A stretch of 64,000 nt of DNA from CAYNZP01 sp964401835. Its GTDB lineage: Bacteria > Planctomycetota > Phycisphaerae > SM23-33. Positions 24,219 through 33,861 of the stretch are shown piece after piece. The stretch is taken from the NCBI GenBank assembly GCA_964401835.1, contig CAYNZP010000009.1, positions 49,157-113,156 on the forward strand, written 5' to 3'. The translations under genes were made by a program, and so were the position numbers. Each line of letters starts with the position of its first letter. Within the stretch, counting starts at the first letter, position 1. The notes under the pieces were generated by a model. That model did not search any database. It was not told where the DNA came from and saw only the letters and a program-made list of their open reading frames with translations.

Positions 24219-26372
24219 ATGAAAAGCCTTAAAAGTTTTTTCCGTGCAGCTAAATACCTAAAACCCTACCGCAGCCGCCTGGCTGTTGCGATTATCTGCG
24301 TAATCTGCATCAGCATTCTATGGGCTGGCGGGTTGGGAATGGCCCTTCCTGCGCTAAAGGTGCTTATCTCACCGGAAGGCCTGCACGGCTGGGCGTGGAA
24401 CTCGATGACCGGCGACCGGCTCGGGGCTACCGTCGTCCAGCAGAAGCTGCCAGCTGGAGTTCCCATAGACGGTGTGGAAATACCGTTTGTCTTATTAATT
24501 AACGATGTAGAAAAAGACAAGTTCGCCCACGAGGCCGGCATTGTAGCGAATGAATACATCGTTGGCATTGACGATGGTGAAATCGCCCATAAGGTCATGC
24601 GTGCGGAACTGCTGGCTCGCGAATTGGCGCTATCTGACACAGGCCGAAAAATTTCCCTGCGTGTTTACAATCCGTTTGAGCAGTCCACACGAAATATCGA
24701 ATTGAAACTGGGCGATGTGGAGTTCAGCTCCAGGCTGCTCGGCGAAATCGCCAAGAAGATTCCCGAGCCGGTAGATCGCGCCGGCCGAGTGCCGATGCTT
24801 GTAGGTCTTCTTATCGTCATAGCGGTAATCACGATACTTCGCGACTTCTTCCGCTTCTGTCAGGAATATCTCGTCCAATCAACCGTCTACCGCAGCATAA
24901 TGGACATTCGCTGTGCGAACTACGGTGCCGCGCTAAAAATGCCGGTAACGTTCTTCAGCCAAAAAGGAACCTCCGACACGACCAGCCGTTTCGTCCAGGA
25001 TACGAACGAACTTTCCCGCGGCCTGATTACGCTTTTCGGCAAGACCATGGCCGAGCCGGGCAAGGCTATCGCTTCGTTGGTACTGGCCTTTTATGCGTCA
25101 TGGAAGCTGACCCTGATCGTACTGGTTGCCGGGCCCCCCGCCTATATCCTCATCAGCAAGTTCGGAAAGAGAATGAAGCGGGCCTCGCGACGCGCACTTG
25201 AAGGCTGGTCCGGCGTGCTGGCTGTGCTGGAAGAAACGCTGGCCGGCATCCGCGTAGTCAAGGCATATACAATGGAAGGTTCGGAGCGAAAGCGTTTCTT
25301 CCGTGCCAACCGACAGCTATACAAGCAGCAGAAAAAAATCGCCAGTATCGATGCAGCCACCGCACCGACGGTCGAGGCTTTGGGCATAATCGGAGCGATG
25401 CTCGCAGCAGGGCTGGCTGGTTCGTGGGTGCTAAGAGGCGAGATGGACCAGGAAGTGTTCATGACATGGATGGCCCTTCTGGCAGCCATCTTCGACCCGG
25501 TCCGCAAACTCGCCAAGGTCGTTACCCGCTTCCAGCGAGCTGACGCGGCTGCAAGCAGGATATTCGAGCTGCAGGACAGGGAGAAGGAAAAGGTCGTCCA
25601 CGGCGCACCGACGCTGTCGACTCACAACCAGAGCATTGAATTCAGTGATGTCACTTATCGATACCCCGCTGCGTCGGTCGATGCCCTGAAAAAAATCAAT
25701 CTGAAAATTCAAGCCAACAAGACCGTCGCCATCGTCGGCCCCAACGGCTGTGGCAAAACGACGCTCGTCTCGCTGGTTCCGAGATTGCTCGATGCAACCA
25801 ACGGCAAAATTCTCATTGACGGCAACGACATATCGGAATATTCGCTACGATCCCTGCGGCGACAGATTGGCCTGGTAACGCAAGACACTGTCCTGTTCAA
25901 CGCCACCATCGCAGAAAACATAGCCTACGGCCTTCGCCGCCCCAAGCAGGAAGATGTACTTGCGGCCGCGAAAAAGGCCTTCGTTGACGATTTCGTCAAA
26001 GACATGCCCGAAGGTTACGAAACCATGGTGGGCGAACATGGAGCGACGTTGTCTGGGGGGCAGAAACAGCGAATTTCCATCGCACGGGCGATTTTGCGCG
26101 ACCCGGCTATCCTTATATTCGACGAAGCAACCAGCCAGGTCGACAGCGATTCCGAGCAGCGGATACATCAGGCAATGGATGAATTCATCAAGGGAAGAAC
26201 CACCCTGATGATAGCGCACCGCTTCTCGACGATAATGTCAGCTGAAATGATCGTGGTCATGGATGACGGGCAAATTGTGGACTGCGGCACCAACGTAGAG
26301 TTGCTGGAAAGATGCGACATATACAGGCATCTCTACGACACACAGTTCAAGGGGCAGGAAGCTTCGGAATAA
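24219..26372 (+). CDS. ABC exporter (MsbA-like) with an extracytoplasmic PDZ-like insertion
   Basis: 717 residues, about 130 more than a normal MsbA-type half transporter. TM1 (about 20-45) and TM2 (about 192-210) are separated by some 140 residues instead of a short loop. Residues 88-165 of this insert read like a PDZ domain (HEAGIVANEYIVGIDDGEI, then an EL..L helix and a paired-strand end). The ATPase half is complete: Walker A GPNGCGKTT (507-515), LSGGQ (611-615), Walker B ILIFDEA, H667. Probable substrate is a lipid or lipid-linked glycan, by family only. Preceded by its own possible promoter. Confidence 0.9.
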   Translation: MKSLKSFFRAAKYLKPYRSRLAVAIICVICISILWAGGLGMALPALKVLISPEGLHGWAWNSMTGDRLGATVVQQKLPAGVPIDGVEIPFVLLINDVEKDKFAHEAGIVANEYIVGIDDGEIAHKVMRAELLARELALSDTGRKISLRVYNPFEQSTRNIELKLGDVEFSSRLLGEIAKKIPEPVDRAGRVPMLVGLLIVIAVITILRDFFRFCQEYLVQSTVYRSIMDIRCANYGAALKMPVTFFSQKGTSDTTSRFVQDTNELSRGLITLFGKTMAEPGKAIASLVLAFYASWKLTLIVLVAGPPAYILISKFGKRMKRASRRALEGWSGVLAVLEETLAGIRVVKAYTMEGSERKRFFRANRQLYKQQKKIASIDAATAPTVEALGIIGAMLAAGLAGSWVLRGEMDQEVFMTWMALLAAIFDPVRKLAKVVTRFQRADAAASRIFELQDREKEKVVHGAPTLSTHNQSIEFSDVTYRYPAASVDALKKINLKIQANKTVAIVGPNGCGKTTLVSLVPRLLDATNGKILIDGNDISEYSLRSLRRQIGLVTQDTVLFNATIAENIAYGLRRPKQEDVLAAAKKAFVDDFVKDMPEGYETMVGEHGATLSGGQKQRISIARAILRDPAILIFDEATSQVDSDSEQRIHQAMDEFIKGRTTLMIAHRFSTIMSAEMIVVMDDGQIVDCGTNVELLERCDIYRHLYDTQFKGQEASE

Positions 26373-26489
26373 ATCGGGTTTGAGTAAATTTATTAATGCA
26401 TTGTAGATTCCCGCAGATAAACCTGTGGCCATTAGGTTGCTACAAAAAAAAGATGTTACATGTAAGATTTTGAAAAATGCCACGAGACC

Positions 26490-29327
26490 ATGACATCATT
26501 AATTAAATATTCCGTCCTACTCGCTTTTCTGGCAGCAGCCATGGCCGGCTGTGAGGCGAAAAAAATTGACGCCTGGTTCGTCGGAGAAATGACCCAACTG
26601 AGCAGTTCTGCACCGCGAAACGACGACTGGGGGGTTTACGATTCTCTAAACAATAACATCAAACTATTTGCGGCTGGCAACGAGACTCTCAGTTTCCAGC
26701 TTGTCATAGACGCAGACGAACTGCCCCTGCAAGACTTGACAATTCGCTGCAGCGACTTGAAGACTGCCTTCGGCGACAAAATAGCCGCGGACAATTTCAG
26801 CGTCTATAAAATGCTTCCCGTTGAGATTGAAAAATTCCCCTCGTGGTATTTGAGACTTACAGACAAACCCCTGCAAAAAGCTCAAGTCTACGACGTTCTC
26901 GTGCCCATCGCCCTTGGTGTAGATAACAGCTTTACTGTCTCAGCTAACCAGCGGCTGGCACTGTGGTTTGATGTTTACGTTCCACGCAGCGCCAAGGCTG
27001 GCGATTACTCCGGCAAAATTGACATCGCGGCATTGGGACGTCAGAATTTTTCCGCCAAAATCTCTGCTGAAGTTTACGATTTCGTACTGCCGGATTCCCG
27101 TCCTATTGTCGCCCTTGGCGGCTTTGGACACCGAGAGCTTTTCAGGGAACTCATCCAGCGAGATTCAAAACCCTTCGTTCCCGTCCGACTCGACCGCACA
27201 AATCCCAAGGTTCGCGAAGGATTAATACTTTTGCGACAGATGATGAAGCTTGCCCATCGGCACAGGCTCGATCTGTTCGATAAGGACATCCATCCGATAC
27301 TTAAGCGTGACCGACAGGGTAAGCCTGTTCTGGGTTGGGAAGATTACGACCAGATCATTACCCCCTATCTTGACGGCACGGCCTTTGAAGACCGAATCGG
27401 TGCGCCGGCCTGGCCGCTGCCAATAAGCGAGGATTGGCCAAAACCCCGGACATATGGCGGGATAAACTCAAAACGTTACACTCAAACCCTGGAACAAATA
27501 ACCGACGATTGCGTTAAACATTTTTCACAGCTTAAAGATGTATCCCCCACCAGGCAGTTGTTCGCCTGGCCTTATCGTGGGAAGATAGATAACAGCGGTT
27601 ACGCCCGGCACAGCCGTCTTGCAGGAATAATCCGCAAAACCGCGCCGGAAATCCAAATCCTCACCACCCTGCCGGCAGAAGCTGCGAAGATATGGAACCT
27701 GAATCCGCCGAAAAACTTTAAAAATTCCGCGGACATTCATGTACTTCAGGGGCAATGGCTCAACACCGCTGCAGTCAAAATCGGCTCGTCGCAGGAATGG
27801 CCTTTCGAGGGCACCTGGATATCACCGGGCAAGATGCCATATCTGCCGTCAATTACCACGCTGTCAAGGCCCCCGGACATCCGGGCAATTGTCTGGTTTG
27901 CCATGAAGTATCGATGCAATGGCATCTTCCTGGCAGAAGTCCTCGGCTGGGACGGTGGAAATCAAACAGACGCCAACTCTGCGGCATCATTATTTTATTC
28001 CGGAAAAATTGCAGGGATGCAAATGGTCTTGCCGTCGGTAAGGCTAAAGCGGCTTCGGCGAGGGCTTCAGGACGCAAACTACCTTTGGCTGCTTCAGCTT
28101 CGTCAGCGAGAAGCAATAGCGGATTCACTGTTAAACGCACTGATCAGATATGGCGGGCTCGATGCAGCGGGAGACAACTACCACGACGCTCGATTCGACG
28201 GCTGGGTGAAGGACCCCTATGCATGGGAAATGGCTAGAAGGATTTTAGCCGAGGAAGTGCTCGCAGCCGTGCACCCGTCGGAAAATTCTAAAAGCCGCCT
28301 GGTAGCCCAAAGAGTGATTTGGAAACAGTTCAATGAGCGAACCCGCAGTATTCGCATCGAGCAGATTCGCACGAATGTATCCAGGTTCAAGCAAAGAGAC
28401 CCCAAGGCGGAGGAAATGTTGGCTGTTATCTCGCTGGACTTGTTCAACGAATACAGCCACAGCACAAAACTTACAGCCAGGATAACCTCTATGCCTGATG
28501 GCTGGAAACCTCTCGTTGATCAGTCCTTTATTGAAGATTTTCCAGCCGGCAGGAAACGCATTTTAAAATTGTTCATTCGCGGCAAAAACTTCGAGTCCAA
28601 CTCCAACGCCAAAATGCCAGTCAGCATCGAAGTAACAACAAAGCATAACTTACGAAAAGAATTTAAAGTAGAAGTCCCGCTGCTTCAGACATCTATCGTA
28701 AAAAACAGGCCGAAAATAGACGGGATTTTAGACGATTGGCCCATGCGGCCCGGCAATACCGCAGCCGACTTTAAGCTCCTGGGCGTACGGGGAACAAAAG
28801 ACAACGGCCTGGCTGAGCGGCAGACCAAGGTATTTGTCACCAACGATGATAAGAATTTGTATTTTGCCTTCCGCTGCGACGAGCCAAACCTCTCCGGCAT
28901 TGTGGCAAGGCCTACAAATATTATTCAGTACGATCAATTACTCGCATGTGGCGAAGACCTGGTCGAAATAGTTTTTAATCCCGGCCTGAAAGCCAAAGAC
29001 GCTTCGGGCCTATACCATATGGTCATAAAGCCAAACGGCGTAGTCCTCACAGAACGAGGCATAGCAAGCAACCCCCCGCTGGGCCAGGTCCGGGTCTGGC
29101 CTGGCTCGGCATCGATTGCTATCGGAAGGCAGGGACCGTGCTGGATAATCGAGCTTTGCGTGCCGTTGTCGGCGTTTGGAGAAGCTAGCAGGGAAAGATT
29201 TTGGGGTATTAATTTCGCCAGGTTCTCGCAGCAGGGGCTGGAACCATCTAACTGGGCGGGCGCACAGAGATTCTATTACAGCCCCGACAACCTCGGTACA
29301 ATGCTATTGAACCTGCCTGAGAAATAA
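26490..29327 (+). CDS. DUF4091 lipoprotein with C-terminal CBM9/DOMON-like domain
   Basis: 945 residues. The N-terminus is a lipoprotein signal (LLAFLAAAMAGC, lipidated Cys about residue 20). A central glycoside-hydrolase-like region with DUF4091 at about 500-600 (ANYLWLLQLRQREA) follows an N-terminal beta domain. The last 230 residues (KIDGILDDW, FVTNDDKNLYFAFRCDEPN, VEIVFNPG) match the carbohydrate-binding CBM9-like fold. It is likely a surface or periplasmic protein acting on polysaccharides; catalytic residues are not assigned. It stands 117 nt after the ABC exporter. Confidence 0.8.
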   Translation: MTSLIKYSVLLAFLAAAMAGCEAKKIDAWFVGEMTQLSSSAPRNDDWGVYDSLNNNIKLFAAGNETLSFQLVIDADELPLQDLTIRCSDLKTAFGDKIAADNFSVYKMLPVEIEKFPSWYLRLTDKPLQKAQVYDVLVPIALGVDNSFTVSANQRLALWFDVYVPRSAKAGDYSGKIDIAALGRQNFSAKISAEVYDFVLPDSRPIVALGGFGHRELFRELIQRDSKPFVPVRLDRTNPKVREGLILLRQMMKLAHRHRLDLFDKDIHPILKRDRQGKPVLGWEDYDQIITPYLDGTAFEDRIGAPAWPLPISEDWPKPRTYGGINSKRYTQTLEQITDDCVKHFSQLKDVSPTRQLFAWPYRGKIDNSGYARHSRLAGIIRKTAPEIQILTTLPAEAAKIWNLNPPKNFKNSADIHVLQGQWLNTAAVKIGSSQEWPFEGTWISPGKMPYLPSITTLSRPPDIRAIVWFAMKYRCNGIFLAEVLGWDGGNQTDANSAASLFYSGKIAGMQMVLPSVRLKRLRRGLQDANYLWLLQLRQREAIADSLLNALIRYGGLDAAGDNYHDARFDGWVKDPYAWEMARRILAEEVLAAVHPSENSKSRLVAQRVIWKQFNERTRSIRIEQIRTNVSRFKQRDPKAEEMLAVISLDLFNEYSHSTKLTARITSMPDGWKPLVDQSFIEDFPAGRKRILKLFIRGKNFESNSNAKMPVSIEVTTKHNLRKEFKVEVPLLQTSIVKNRPKIDGILDDWPMRPGNTAADFKLLGVRGTKDNGLAERQTKVFVTNDDKNLYFAFRCDEPNLSGIVARPTNIIQYDQLLACGEDLVEIVFNPGLKAKDASGLYHMVIKPNGVVLTERGIASNPPLGQVRVWPGSASIAIGRQGPCWIIELCVPLSAFGEASRERFWGINFARFSQQGLEPSNWAGAQRFYYSPDNLGTMLLNLPEK

Positions 29328-29338
29328 CCTGAAAAAAC

Positions 29339-30811
29339 ATGCGATTTGGCAAAGGTAAAATTCGAACGCAAAGACTGAATCTGAATTGCACGCCGGGCGC
29401 GATGCTTAAACTTCTCGCGCAGCAAAAGGACCCCGTCATGCTGGAGTCTTCGGCTTTGCATGACGAGTTCGGCAGATATACCATCCTCACCTGCAGCCCG
29501 CTGGAAGTTATTACCCTCAACGATGGCGTTTTAAAAAATATCTCCGGCGAAATAATTGCAGACAGCGATGAATCTATCTGGAGCGAACTGTCGGACGCTT
29601 TCGCCTGCGTTGACGCTGAAATCGGCACGCAAAAACCCGCTTATATGCCCGGTTGGTTTGGTTATTTCGGATATGAGCTGGGAAGGCATATCGAAAAGCT
29701 TCCCAGCAAGGCGCCGCGCGATACTGCCCTGCCGGATGTTCGGCTTGGTTTTTACGATGCACTGCTGGTTTACGACGCCAAGGAGCACACATGGCAATTA
29801 GTCTGGCTGGAGTTGGAAAATCCGCCCAAGGATGCTGGGCAAGCTATCGAGAGTTTACAAAAAATTGTCGCAGCTGAGCAGGAGCACGAAGGCGATCCTC
29901 GTCCAGTTCCTACAGAACACGCCGATGCCGCCATTCAACCAAGCGTCAATGATACCCAAAGGCATTTCACCCCGGCCCAATATAAACAGGCTGTGGCAAG
30001 ATGCGTTGAATACATCGCCGCTGGGGATATTTTTCAGGTAAATCTTTCGCAGAGATTCTCGATGCACGGAGCTCCTGAGCCGCTGGCAATCCATCAGGCA
30101 CTTCGCAAGCGGAACCCAGCCTGGTACGCCGCCTATATGAGTTTCGTCTCTCATGGGAAAAACTGTGCGGTTGTCTCCAGTTCTCCGGAACTTTTCCTGC
30201 GTGTTCGGGGAGAAAAAGTAATTACCCGACCTATCAAGGGAACCCGGCCCAGAATCGCAGACGCCGAGGTTGACGCCGCGGCCGCTGCCGATTTGCTTTC
30301 AAGCCCGAAAGACAACGCGGAACTCGCGATGATAATCGACCTGCTCAGAAACGATATCGGGAGAGTCTGCAGGTTCGGCACGGTCAAGGTCACCGAACCG
30401 CGGCGGCTTGAGACTCACCCGACAGTTTTTCATCTCGTTGGAACGGTCGAAGGTCAGCTTCGCCAAGGTGTAGGCCCGGCCGAGTTGCTTCGGGCGACAT
30501 TCCCGGGCGGTTCTATAACAGGAGCGCCCAAGATTCGTTCGATGGAAATTATTGACGAGCTTGAGCCGGTCGCACGCGGCGTATACACGGGCTGCATCGG
30601 AACAATCGGCGTTGACGGGTCGTGCGAATGGAACATAGCCATCCGTACTATCGTCTGCGAGGGCAAAACCGCCCACTTGCAGGTCGGCGGCGGCATCGTA
30701 GCAGATTCGAGTCCTGATGGCGAATACGAGGAGACACTTCATAAGGCCAGGGCAATGTTAGAAGCAATCGAGTTGGCCCGGACCGCGGAGCAGACGTTTA
30801 CCAAGAAATGA
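29339..30811 (+). CDS. pabB: Aminodeoxychorismate synthase component I
   Basis: 490 residues of the chorismate-binding family. The C-terminal core has PIKGTRPR (Lys300), ELAMIIDLLRNDIGR and GGSITGAPKIRSMEII. The Lys in PIKGT is the covalent-intermediate residue of PabB; TrpE has Ala there (PIAGT), so PabB is favoured over anthranilate synthase. It aminates chorismate for p-aminobenzoate and folate. No pabA glutaminase lies here. The stop overlaps the next gene as ATGA. Confidence 0.88.
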   Translation: MRFGKGKIRTQRLNLNCTPGAMLKLLAQQKDPVMLESSALHDEFGRYTILTCSPLEVITLNDGVLKNISGEIIADSDESIWSELSDAFACVDAEIGTQKPAYMPGWFGYFGYELGRHIEKLPSKAPRDTALPDVRLGFYDALLVYDAKEHTWQLVWLELENPPKDAGQAIESLQKIVAAEQEHEGDPRPVPTEHADAAIQPSVNDTQRHFTPAQYKQAVARCVEYIAAGDIFQVNLSQRFSMHGAPEPLAIHQALRKRNPAWYAAYMSFVSHGKNCAVVSSSPELFLRVRGEKVITRPIKGTRPRIADAEVDAAAAADLLSSPKDNAELAMIIDLLRNDIGRVCRFGTVKVTEPRRLETHPTVFHLVGTVEGQLRQGVGPAELLRATFPGGSITGAPKIRSMEIIDELEPVARGVYTGCIGTIGVDGSCEWNIAIRTIVCEGKTAHLQVGGGIVADSSPDGEYEETLHKARAMLEAIELARTAEQTFTKK

Positions 30812-31437
30812 AGACCTATCCAATAATGCTGGACATCCATGGCCGAGTAGCGGTGGTTGTTGGGGGCGGAAACGTCGGCCTGCGAAAAGTGCAATCCCTG
30901 CTCCGGGCTGGGGCGAAGGTCAGACTCATTACCGAACAGGCACCTTCCCAGGTCGATTTGTCGCAGTGTGAAGTCATCCAGCACAGCTATGAAAAAAAAT
31001 ATCTCCAAGGCGCCTTCCTTGTCTTTGTATGTACCGATAATGCTAAGCTGAACAGGAAAATCGCAGCTGACGCCCGCACTCTTGGCGTGTTGGTAAACGT
31101 CGCGGACCAGCCGGAAGATTGCGACTTTTACGTGCCAGCCATGTACCAAAATGAAGATATGACAATTGCCATTGGCACCGGCGGCAAATGCCCTGCCCTC
31201 GCCGCAAGCCTGAGAAAGCAGTTAGAACAGGCCCTGCCGAAGGAGCTTGGCAAGTTCAATGATGTACTGGGCGAAATACGGCAGGAGATTAAAGATACGG
31301 TTAAAGACAGCAGCAAACGAAACGAGATAATGAAAAAACTCGCGGACGAGGAATCTCTCACTGCCTTTAAAAAAGGCGGTCGAACGGCAATCGAGAAAAT
31401 TTTGAGAAAAATCCTGAATAGCGACACCGACAGCTGA
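30808..31437 (+). CDS. Precorrin-2 dehydrogenase (siroheme pathway, SirC/Met8 type)
   Basis: 209 residues. NAD-binding GGGNVGLRKVQSLLRAGAKV at the start and GTGGKCPALAASLRKQLE further on are the hallmarks of the CysG N-terminal/Met8 family. It oxidises precorrin-2 to sirohydrochlorin; Met8-type enzymes may also insert iron. No methylase domain is fused. Translationally coupled to pabB and 17 nt before hemA, linking tetrapyrrole start and branch steps. Confidence 0.9.
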   Translation: MKTYPIMLDIHGRVAVVVGGGNVGLRKVQSLLRAGAKVRLITEQAPSQVDLSQCEVIQHSYEKKYLQGAFLVFVCTDNAKLNRKIAADARTLGVLVNVADQPEDCDFYVPAMYQNEDMTIAIGTGGKCPALAASLRKQLEQALPKELGKFNDVLGEIRQEIKDTVKDSSKRNEIMKKLADEESLTAFKKGGRTAIEKILRKILNSDTDS

Positions 31438-31454
31438 GCTATTATGAATTGAAC

Positions 31455-32732
31455 ATGAGACTACTTTGCATCGGAATAAATCATAAGACTGCCGACCTGG
31501 CCCTGCGCGAAAAGCTCGCGTTCGATCAGGCTCAGACAAAGCGAGCCTTGAAAAGTTTAGCCCAAAGTTGGCCCAAGGCTGAGTTCGTCATTGTCTCCAC
31601 CTGCAACCGCACGGAAATTTACACTTCAAGGTTCGTCCACGGCCATCCCCGTGAAAGCGAACTTCGGGACTGGCTGGGTGAAACAAAAAAATTATCCACT
31701 ACCGAATTCGAAAACTCGCTTTACACGCTATCAGACGCCCAGGCAGCGGAGCATCTCTTTGAAGTTGCCGCCGGAATGGACAGCCTGGTTCCCGGCGAGG
31801 CGGAAATCGCCGCCCAGGTCAAGGCGGCCTACGCACTTGCCGCTCAGGCCTGGACAGCAAAGAGTGTATTAAACGAGCTTTTCCAGACCGCCTTCCACGT
31901 TGCAAAGCATATCCGCACGGAAACAAAAATCGGCCAAGGCAAGGTATCGGTCGCCTCGGTTGCGATAGACCATGTTCTCGATTGCTTTAAAAGTATCGAG
32001 GGCAAATGTGTGCTCAACGTCGGTGCCGGCAAGATGAACAAACTGATGCTCAAACACTTGATAGAGCTGGGTGCGGGAAAAATCATAGTTGCAAACCGCT
32101 CCATCCAGAAAGCTCGAACCCTGGCAGCCGAATGTTACGGAACGGCCGCTACCATCAAAAGCGTCCCAAAACATCTCAAACAAGCTGACATTGTCCTGGC
32201 ATCGACCGCAGCGGCAAGGCCGATAATTTCTCACGGAATGGTCAAAACTGCACAGGAATCGCGAAAATTCAGGCCGATGCTCATAGTAGATATCGCCGTT
32301 CCGCGTGATGTCGATGAACGGGTTGGCAACATAAAAAACATTTCGCTTTATAACATCGATGATCTGGAAAAAGTCGTAGCCAAAACGGTCAAGACCAGAA
32401 AAGACCAGAAGGCCGCCGCCGGAAAAATAATTACTGAACACGTCGATGAATTAATGAGTTCGCTCAACATACGCGACGTCGGGCCGGTGATAGAGGCCCT
32501 GTATAACTCAATGCGTAAAATCGCAGATGACGAATTGGCCTCTGCCCTCAAAAAACTTTCATCTCATCCCGATTGCCAAGAGGACGCCGAGATAATTAAA
32601 CGGACTCTGCATCGCATGGTCAGGAAAATAGTGCACCCCGCAACGCGTAACCTGCGAAAACAGACTGGAGAAGCATCCCGCGCAGATATCGCAGCTATTC
32701 GCAGACTCTTCGACCTGGATGAGTTACTCTAG
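31455..32732 (+). CDS. hemA: Glutamyl-tRNA reductase
   Basis: 425 residues from ATG 31455 (a TTG 6 nt upstream is also in frame). Catalytic Cys50 is in VSTCNRTE, the NADPH domain holds GKCVLNVGAGKMNKLMLKHL, and the C-terminal dimerisation helix is intact. It reduces Glu-tRNA to glutamate-1-semialdehyde, the first step of C5 heme synthesis. It follows the precorrin-2 dehydrogenase gene, a frequent pairing. The stop overlaps that of the convergent nif3-like gene by 4 nt. Confidence 0.96.
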   Translation: MRLLCIGINHKTADLALREKLAFDQAQTKRALKSLAQSWPKAEFVIVSTCNRTEIYTSRFVHGHPRESELRDWLGETKKLSTTEFENSLYTLSDAQAAEHLFEVAAGMDSLVPGEAEIAAQVKAAYALAAQAWTAKSVLNELFQTAFHVAKHIRTETKIGQGKVSVASVAIDHVLDCFKSIEGKCVLNVGAGKMNKLMLKHLIELGAGKIIVANRSIQKARTLAAECYGTAATIKSVPKHLKQADIVLASTAAARPIISHGMVKTAQESRKFRPMLIVDIAVPRDVDERVGNIKNISLYNIDDLEKVVAKTVKTRKDQKAAAGKIITEHVDELMSSLNIRDVGPVIEALYNSMRKIADDELASALKKLSSHPDCQEDAEIIKRTLHRMVRKIVHPATRNLRKQTGEASRADIAAIRRLFDLDELL

Positions 32733-33847
32733 ACGATATTGAACGGGTCCCTGTCGGTTTTTGACAGCACAACACGGACCTTGTCGAGTCGCTTGGTAAG
32801 GTTTTTGGCGACATTACCAAGCGCGATGCGTTCGGTATTTGAATGGCAGGCACACAGCACGGTCAAGCCACTGGCAGTCGAGGCCAGTGCGTCGTGGTGC
32901 CGCATCTCACCTGTCAGGTAAAAGCCAGCGCCCGCCACTACGGCCGCTTTCCAGAGAGACCCGCACGAACCCGCTCCGCACGCCGCGATATTTACTAACG
33001 CAGCTCTACCTTTGCCCTTGGCCTGTGCTGGCGACTCGGCCAATAATACGTTTTTAACGCCAAGAGCTTTTTTAACGCGTGAGACCAGAGTCTTCATACT
33101 TACCGCACGTTGCAGCCTGCCGACCCGGCCCATGCCTACATCTGCCGGATGGCTTTCGAGCGGATAGATATCTATGGCCGGCTCTTCATAGCTGTGGGCC
33201 AGCCTTATCGCTTCACATACGGTGGATGCCTTGCTTTTCGGTGCGATTATTTCCAATCGCATCTCCTCGACAAATTCCTGATGGCCGACCTGCCCGATTG
33301 TCGGTTTCGCAGCCGGGCCGCCACGGAACGTTCCTACCCCGTGACAGAAAAACGCACAATCGGAATAATTGCCGATTCGCCCTGCCCCGCTGGCAAAGGC
33401 GGCATCCGCAACTGTGGACAGTTCACCGGCTGGGGTAAAGACGACAATCTTGCACTCATCTTCCCGAACAATCGGTTCGAGCGCCCTACGTTCGACGATG
33501 CCGAGAGCGTCGGCCAATACGTCATTCGTCCCGCCAACAGCCGCATCGAGTGCCGTATGAAGCGAGTAAACCGCTATGTGCTTCCGAGCAGCTGTCAAGA
33601 CAACCGGATTGCAAGAGTCGGTGATTCGTGAAATAGGCTTGAAGATAGTTGGATGGTAGGCCAGCACCATATCAGCTTTGGCCTTGATCGCTTCTGCGAG
33701 CACCTCCTGCGTCAGGTCTATGCAGAGCATTATCTTTTTGACTTGGGCTTTGGCGTCTCCGATAAGCAGACCGACGTTATCCCAATCTGCAGCCAGCTTC
33801 GGCGGTGCGATTTGCTCAAGTACATTTATTATCTGGTTCAATTTCAT
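32729..33847 (-). CDS. Nif3-like dinuclear metal-centre protein (YqfO type)
   Basis: 372 residues from ATG 33847, chosen for AGGAG 9 nt upstream; the frame opens earlier at 33874, inside the pabC-like gene. Metal residues are in LAYHPTIFKP near the start and CHSNTERIAL near the end. The middle insertion of about 110 residues marks the long YqfO-type subfamily. Often annotated as GTP cyclohydrolase I type 2, but the biochemical role is unsettled. Follows the pabC-like gene by 14 nt. Confidence 0.9.
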   Translation of the reverse strand: MKLNQIINVLEQIAPPKLAADWDNVGLLIGDAKAQVKKIMLCIDLTQEVLAEAIKAKADMVLAYHPTIFKPISRITDSCNPVVLTAARKHIAVYSLHTALDAAVGGTNDVLADALGIVERRALEPIVREDECKIVVFTPAGELSTVADAAFASGAGRIGNYSDCAFFCHGVGTFRGGPAAKPTIGQVGHQEFVEEMRLEIIAPKSKASTVCEAIRLAHSYEEPAIDIYPLESHPADVGMGRVGRLQRAVSMKTLVSRVKKALGVKNVLLAESPAQAKGKGRAALVNIAACGAGSCGSLWKAAVVAGAGFYLTGEMRHHDALASTASGLTVLCACHSNTERIALGNVAKNLTKRLDKVRVVLSKTDRDPFNIV

Positions 33848-33861
33848 AGCCGCTGCTCCTG

